Origin: Natrinema caseinilyticum
GTDB taxonomy: Archaea; Halobacteriota; Halobacteria; Halobacteriales; Natrialbaceae
NCBI RefSeq assembly: GCF_024227435.1
Contig: NZ_CP100445.1
Span: 62,001-126,000 of the forward strand
Reading direction: 5' to 3'
DNA: 64,000 bases
In this document: positions 59,643 through 64,000 of the stretch, piece by piece
How the letters are laid out: each line of letters begins with the position of its first letter
Position numbering within the stretch: position 1 is the stretch's first letter
Notes under the pieces: generated by a model
Told to the model about the DNA's origin: nothing
Databases searched by the model: none
What the model saw: only the letters and a program-made list of their open reading frames with translations
Position numbers and translations under genes: made by a program

Positions 59643-59969
59643 TCAGGACGGCAGGGGACAGAGACTCGCGGTGAAGACGACCGTCTCGTCGGTCTCGTTG
59701 TGCGCGCCGTGGTCGACTCCGCGCTCGTGGTGTACGACGCCGGGTGCGTCGATTCGCTCGCGCTCGTCGTCCTGGACCACGGTCACCGTCCCTTCGAGGA
59801 CGTGGAAGACGTTCGTACTCTCGGCGTGTTCGTGAGCCTCGAGTTCCGCGCCCGGCCCGAGGGCGAACGCCTTCACCAGGACGTCGTCGGTGACGACCAG
59901 TTCGGCGGTCTCGATCTCTCCGTCGCCCGGCTCGAGGTCGGCGATCGCAGCGGCGTATCTATCGAGCAT
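59643..59969 (-). CDS. Small cupin-domain protein
   Basis: A 108-residue single cupin. Motif 1 is HEHAESTNVFHVLEGTVTV with His and Glu metal ligands, and motif 2 is GVVHHERGVDHGAHNETDE. Function not predictable beyond a likely metal-binding beta-barrel. Convergent with the asparagine-synthase-like gene. Confidence 0.85.
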   Translation of the reverse strand: MLDRYAAAIADLEPGDGEIETAELVVTDDVLVKAFALGPGAELEAHEHAESTNVFHVLEGTVTVVQDDERERIDAPGVVHHERGVDHGAHNETDETVVFTASLCPLPS

Positions 59970-60295
59970 GTCGGTTGGATTCGATGGAGGATCCCATAAC
60001 GATGGGGGACGAGACGTCTGTCGTGTGTTCGACGCAGCGTCGATAACACGGACGAGAGCGGAATCGAGTTGCCGGTCGGCACCCGTTGTTGGAAATACGA
60101 TTTATTTGTTCAGAAAGTAGCAGAAAGAGACGTCTTATAACTCTATCCCCGACCATACGGAACAGTTCGCCGTATTCATTCCGAAGAATAGTCCTAAAGC
60201 TCGTTGCTACCGTTAGAGGATGGACTCAGGGGAAGGTCATCGTCTGTTCCAGTAGTTCGGTACCGAAACGGCCGAAACGTATGAGTCCGAACCGA
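59970..60295. other. Intergenic region 59970-60295
   Basis: About 326 bp without a supported gene. It has an AT-rich patch near 60095-60145, and short frames on both strands lack family resemblance. Confidence 0.35.
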
Positions 60296-60583
60296 TTACT
60301 CGATTTCTAGCTGGCCGCTCTTGCCGTCTCCTTCACTGCCGCTCTCGTCCCATTCGAGTTCGAACTCGATACTCAAGTCACCGGGACCGTCTGTCGGCCC
60401 TTCGCGTTCGGCTTTGACCTCGAACGTCGGGCGGGCTGGCGGTTCCATCGTCACGGATTCGGAACCTGATCTTAGTGTGATCGCATCACCTTGTTCGAGT
60501 TTCTCAGCGACACCGTGAAGATACGATGCGATTTCTTCTCGGGTCTGGCTACTCTCTGAAGTGAACAGAACCTCTTCGGGCAT
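60296..60583 (-). CDS. Amphi-Trp domain protein
   Basis: A 95-residue protein: MPEEVLFTSESSQTREEIAS then YLHGVAEKLEQGDAITLRSG and IEFELEWDES. This is the layout of the small amphi-Trp domain (EE-x-x-x-Y/L helix, then strands with an E-x-E-W hairpin), frequent in haloarchaea and of unknown function. The very acidic C terminus fits a halophilic cytosolic protein. Confidence 0.75.
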   Translation of the reverse strand: MPEEVLFTSESSQTREEIASYLHGVAEKLEQGDAITLRSGSESVTMEPPARPTFEVKAEREGPTDGPGDLSIEFELEWDESGSEGDGKSGQLEIE

Positions 60584-60818
60584 ACATAGTAACGATACAC
60601 CGTCTGCATCGATAAGTGGGCCCCCTGCTGAACGATCGAACTGACCTCTGACTCGGGCATCGATACTTATGGTATTCGCGCGCTGTATGCGGCAGACGAG
60701 ACGAGACACCGCACGCGAACTGGTGAAATCGGCACGGAAATCGCGCCACAGACCGAATAGAGAAACCGTTTTTTCGACGACGGCTATGGCGTGGCGAACC
60801 TGCGCACGCGACCGTCGA

Positions 60819-61910
60819 TCAGTCCTCGGTTTCGGTCGGTAGTTTGTTCGCCGGTTCGTGTTCCACGTTGTCGGCGACCGTCCGACGGTTCGTCTCGCCG
60901 ATCCGATCGGCGATTTCGCCGACGACCTCCTCGACGTACTCCTGAACCTCGCTGTCGTCGTCTTTGACGAGGGCCCCTTGGCTCCCGTCGGCCCCGAAGT
61001 CGGGGTGGATCGGAATCTTACCCAGTAGCGGCACGTCGTAGTTCTCGACGATCGTCTCGGCGCCGTCAGTTCCGAACAGGCCGTGTTGGTCCCCACAGGA
61101 CGGGCAGATGAACGAACTCATGTTCTCGACGACGCCCAGCACCGGGGTATCGTGTTTGTTGAACATCTGGATTCCCTTCCGGGTGTCGTCCAACGCCATC
61201 TCCTGGGGCGTCGTGACGACGACCGACCCGGTCACCGGCATCGACTGCAACAGGTTCAACGTCGCGTCGCCGGTCCCCGGCGGCAAGTCGACGATGAGGT
61301 AGTCGAGCCGCCCCCACTCGACGCCCTCGAGGAATTTCATCATGAACTTGTTGACCATCGGCCCGCGGAGGATCGCGGGGTCGTCTTCGTCTTCCATCAT
61401 CAGGCCCATACTGATGACCCGGACGCCGTCCGATCGCGGCGGAACGATTTCCTCGTTCGGCGTCACGCCGGGGTCGCTCTCGACCGGCAGGATCCGGGGG
61501 ATGTTCGGTCCGTGAATGTCGGCGTCGAGCAGCCCCACCATCGCACCGCGCTTCTCGAGACCGGCCGCGAGATTGGCCGCGACCGTCGTCTTGCCGACGC
61601 CACCCTTCCCGGAGGAGACGGCGATCACGTTGCGAACGCGCGGCAGTACCTCGTCGTCGAACCCGTGTTCCTCGCCGACGTGGGCCCGCAGGTCCGCCTC
61701 GAGACCGGCCTCCTCGATGACGTCGCGGATGCGGTTGCCCAACTCGAGTTCGGACGGCGCATACGGCGCGTTGAACGCGAGCGATATTCGGGCGGTCTCG
61801 TCGTCGATCGTGACGTCGTTGACTAGCCCGAGCGAGACGATGTCCTCGCCGATGTCCGGGTCTTCGACCGACTCGAGTTTGATTTCGAGTTCGTGTTCTG
61901 TGATACTCAT
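60819..61910 (-). CDS. Mrp/NBP35 (ApbC) iron-sulfur carrier ATPase with N-terminal DUF59
   Basis: A 363-residue protein. Residues 1-80 form a DUF59/MIP18 domain (LGLVNDVTIDDETARISLAF). The ATPase follows with the deviant P-loop SSGKGGVGKTTVAANLA, DADIHGPNIPRIL, VDLPPGTGDATL and the CPSCG pair that binds the bridging [4Fe-4S] cluster. It delivers Fe-S clusters to apo-proteins. Monocistronic, transcribed towards the amphi-Trp gene. Confidence 0.93.
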   Translation of the reverse strand: MSITEHELEIKLESVEDPDIGEDIVSLGLVNDVTIDDETARISLAFNAPYAPSELELGNRIRDVIEEAGLEADLRAHVGEEHGFDDEVLPRVRNVIAVSSGKGGVGKTTVAANLAAGLEKRGAMVGLLDADIHGPNIPRILPVESDPGVTPNEEIVPPRSDGVRVISMGLMMEDEDDPAILRGPMVNKFMMKFLEGVEWGRLDYLIVDLPPGTGDATLNLLQSMPVTGSVVVTTPQEMALDDTRKGIQMFNKHDTPVLGVVENMSSFICPSCGDQHGLFGTDGAETIVENYDVPLLGKIPIHPDFGADGSQGALVKDDDSEVQEYVEEVVGEIADRIGETNRRTVADNVEHEPANKLPTETED

Positions 61911-62072
61911 AGTGGCTGGATGCTAGCCGTACGAACGGTGTGGAGCGGGATACGTGTGATGGTTCGGCTCTCGAGTGGTGGTTCGGACCGCGAGCGACGA
62001 GGCTCTCGACGCGTCGAGCGCAAAAATGAAGATCGACGTCGGTGTCGGTGTTCGGATGCGATACGGAGACGG

Positions 62073-62381
62073 TTACGGTGGGCCGACACTGCTGATCGGC
62101 TCTGGTGGGCCGCCGTAGAAGACGATGCCGATGAGCACGGTCAGAATGAACATTCCGACCCACATCGACGTCGTCAGTCCGACGAGATAGCTCACACCGA
62201 GGAGTCCGGTCTTCGTGTCGCGGGGTTCACCCAGGAACCAGGCCGCGAGCATGATGTAGACCGGGACCAGAATAACGGCGAAGATGATGTAGGTCCCTTC
62301 GTTGGCGAAGCCGGTGAAGCCGCCGGTGCCGTCGTAACCGTGGTACAGCAGTGTGGACAGGATCGTTTGTGTTGAACTCAT
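62073..62381 (-). CDS. Small membrane protein of the NrfD-type operon
   Basis: A 102-residue protein with two or three membrane segments (EGTYIIFAVILVPVYIMLAA, LLGVSYLVGLTTSMWVGMFI, LTVLIGIVFYG). No named family recognised. Its start overlaps the stop of the NrfD-like gene (ATGA), so it is probably an accessory subunit of the same membrane complex. Confidence 0.7.
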   Translation of the reverse strand: MSSTQTILSTLLYHGYDGTGGFTGFANEGTYIIFAVILVPVYIMLAAWFLGEPRDTKTGLLGVSYLVGLTTSMWVGMFILTVLIGIVFYGGPPEPISSVGPP

Positions 62382-63733
62382 GCTTCCACCTCGGGTTCGG
62401 CCGGTTCAGCGTGTTCGTGTTCGTGGTCGCCACGCAGGTGTTCGATGGCGTGGAGTTCGACCACGGGAACTAGCTTCGCGAGGTTGAGGAATAAAAGTGC
62501 AACCAGCGCTGTCGTCCCGACGAGCGAGAGCCACTCGATCGCACTCGGGAAGTAGGTCCCTGGCGTCGCCGCGTAGATGTCGAACGTGGGGTGGAGGAAT
62601 CCTTCGACGACGAAGAGAACTTTCTCGGTGAGCGTCCCACAGAGAATTACCCCGCTCGCGATGAGCGCTCGCTTCTTGCTGAACAGGGCCGGTCGAATCC
62701 CCTGCAAGAAGATGTACACGAGCGTGCCGAAGATCATTGCCATCGCGACTCTGTAGACCGGATGGGCGATCTTCGCCTCGACCGCGACCGACTGGTTAGA
62801 CGGTCCGAGGAAGACGCCGTTGATGACCTGCTGGAGCTGGAACCACAGGAACAACAGAGTGAAGAACCCGAGCCACAGGAGCAGTCCGCGGAAGATATCG
62901 TCGGTGATGATGTGGTCCCAGTCGTAGGCTCGGCGGAACGCGTAGGCGATGATCGTTATGCCGCTGATCGCCGACATCAGCGCGATGCTGAGGAACGTCG
63001 GCCCCTGAATCGCGCCGGTCCAACCGGGCATCGCCGGAAGGAGTGCGAACAGCCACGGGATCACGCCGCCGTGGAGCAAGAGCGGAGCCATGATGATGAC
63101 TGCGGCGGCGAGCCACCAGACCATCCGATCGATGACCGCGTCTTCTTTCTCGGTGTAGCCAATGGTCAGTATCTTGTAGACCGGTTCGAACATGTCCGGC
63201 AGATCGTCTCGCAATCGGCTGACGTCGTACCGGAGCGTCAGGCCGAGGTACGTCGCCGACAGCACGAAGTAGGCCGTGATGACGGTCACGTCCCACACGA
63301 GCGGCGAGTTATTGACCGTGATGTGGTAGTGGCCGATGACGCTGGTCACCATCCGGTCCGGCCGTCCCATGTGGACCAGGATGTAGAAACCGGCGGCGGA
63401 GAGGCCGCCGATCGTCGTCATCTCCGCGAGCCGAGCGACTGGCATGTACCGGTCCATGCCCAGCAGACGGACCGCGGCTGAAAGGATGATACCGCCGTGA
63501 GCGACACCGACCCACCAGATGAACGCGCCGATGTACAGGCCCCACGTAGAGCCGCCACCGGAGCCCCAGTCGCCGAGTCCGGTGACGATCAGCCCCTTCT
63601 GGAGCTGATAGGCCCACGCGACGAGAAAGGCCACGAGACCCAGCGCCGCGACGCCGTACACCGCCATGTATTTTTTCGAGAACGTGCCGATCGGACGGAG
63701 AATGTCCTCCTCGGACGGCGTCTTCGTGCTCAT
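62378..63733 (-). CDS. NrfD/PsrC-type membrane subunit of a respiratory oxidoreductase
   Basis: A 451-residue protein with about nine or ten membrane helices. WGLYIGAFIWWVGVAHGGII, AEMTTIGGLSAAGFYILVHM followed by GRPDR, and NSPLVWDVTVITAYFVLSAT match the PsrC/NrfD quinone-reactive subunits of polysulfide, DMSO-type and alternative complex III-like enzymes. It is flanked by an upstream Fe-S gene (ATGA overlap at 63730) and a small membrane protein, so it belongs to a multi-subunit membrane complex whose catalytic subunit is outside the window. Confidence 0.87.
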   Translation of the reverse strand: MSTKTPSEEDILRPIGTFSKKYMAVYGVAALGLVAFLVAWAYQLQKGLIVTGLGDWGSGGGSTWGLYIGAFIWWVGVAHGGIILSAAVRLLGMDRYMPVARLAEMTTIGGLSAAGFYILVHMGRPDRMVTSVIGHYHITVNNSPLVWDVTVITAYFVLSATYLGLTLRYDVSRLRDDLPDMFEPVYKILTIGYTEKEDAVIDRMVWWLAAAVIIMAPLLLHGGVIPWLFALLPAMPGWTGAIQGPTFLSIALMSAISGITIIAYAFRRAYDWDHIITDDIFRGLLLWLGFFTLLFLWFQLQQVINGVFLGPSNQSVAVEAKIAHPVYRVAMAMIFGTLVYIFLQGIRPALFSKKRALIASGVILCGTLTEKVLFVVEGFLHPTFDIYAATPGTYFPSAIEWLSLVGTTALVALLFLNLAKLVPVVELHAIEHLRGDHEHEHAEPAEPEVEA

Positions 63734-64000
63734 AGCGACACCCCGTCGATCCGACCGACGGTCTCATCGTCGAGGTACTCCTGTCGCTTATCGAGCAGGT
63801 CGACGTCCTCGTACTTGGTCGGGCCGGGAACCTGCTGGGCCTCCGGTCCGGGCTCCTGTCCGAGGTACGTAACGTTCGGGTTCGTCCCGATGTCCTCGAG
63901 CAGTTTGAACGAGGTCGGTTCGCCAGTGTACTGGTGGAGCAGAAACCTCGCCTGTTGTTTGCTCCCGTCGCCGAGTTGCAGTTCGTCGAGGGCGTCGTCG
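63730..64000 (-). CDS. Probable 4Fe-4S ferredoxin-type (PsrB-like) subunit, C-terminal part
   Basis: Only the last 89 residues are in the window, open to its edge. They read ...ARFLLHQYTGEPTSFKLLED, TNPNVTYLGQEPGPEAQQVP and an acidic end. No cysteine is present in this part, but the sequence resembles the tail of haloarchaeal PsrB/DmsB-like iron-sulfur subunits. The stop overlaps the NrfD-like start, which strongly supports an electron-transfer partner of that subunit. Identification rests mainly on context. Confidence 0.6.
   Translation of the reverse strand, partial: DDALDELQLGDGSKQQARFLLHQYTGEPTSFKLLEDIGTNPNVTYLGQEPGPEAQQVPGPTKYEDVDLLDKRQEYLDDETVGRIDGVSL

Overview
The window is haloarchaeal chromosomal DNA (class Halobacteria; a Natrialbales-like genus is a guess). 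Proteins are strongly acidic, base composition is GC-rich apart from short AT-rich promoters, several genes have a TATA-like box 24-30 nt before the start codon (leaderless transcripts), and haloarchaeal families recur (HalX, HalOD1, TbsP-like, Htur_1727-type radical-SAM partner, PccX).

Layout. 1-3291: a CHAT-protease-like protein cut by the window edge, then a TbsP-like regulator. 3613-7164: RNase P proteins Rnp3 and Rnp2 around a methyltransferase, then proteasome alpha subunit psmA (frameshifted here) and the ribosome factor SBDS. 7231-16958: FUN14 protein, HflX, amino-acid permease fused to Usp domains, a thiolase/DUF35 pair with unusual active-site features, small conserved proteins, an RNase H-like nuclease and a thioesterase. 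17297-23617: accessory-looking block with a HalOD1 protein, a possible MIP18-like protein, a membrane protein with repeated His-bearing helices, a MoaD/ThiS-like protein ending in Cys-Cys, two radical SAM/SPASM enzymes and a small PaaB-like partner. This is the best candidate for a poorly described system. 25059-30358: acyl-CoA (propionyl-CoA) carboxylase pccA, pccX and pccB with an SPFH gene between. 30620-37651: a branched-chain amino-acid type ABC transporter (livK convergent with livHMGF) and a sodium-dependent transporter. 37729-41335: SDR, response regulator, small Cys protein, CBS protein and a HEAT-repeat gene broken by an in-frame TGA. 41519-49208: four-gene operon of two PrkA-type kinases, DUF444 and SpoVR. 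49871-61910: DUF5820, UPF0179, a frameshifted PAS/GAF kinase beside a REC-HalX regulator, purL, divergent OsmC paralogues, a PHP protein, an asparagine-synthase-like enzyme, cupin, amphi-Trp protein and Mrp/NBP35. 62073-64000: a PsrC/NrfD-type membrane oxidoreductase operon running off the edge.

Three genes carry inactivating lesions: psmA (about 5 nt lost), the HEAT-repeat gene (in-frame TGA) and the PAS/GAF kinase (1 nt lost). Because psmA is normally important, sequencing or assembly error must be excluded before any of them is treated as a real pseudogene. No rRNA, tRNA, CRISPR array or complete insertion sequence was recognised. All family assignments come from reading translated sequence; no database search was run.
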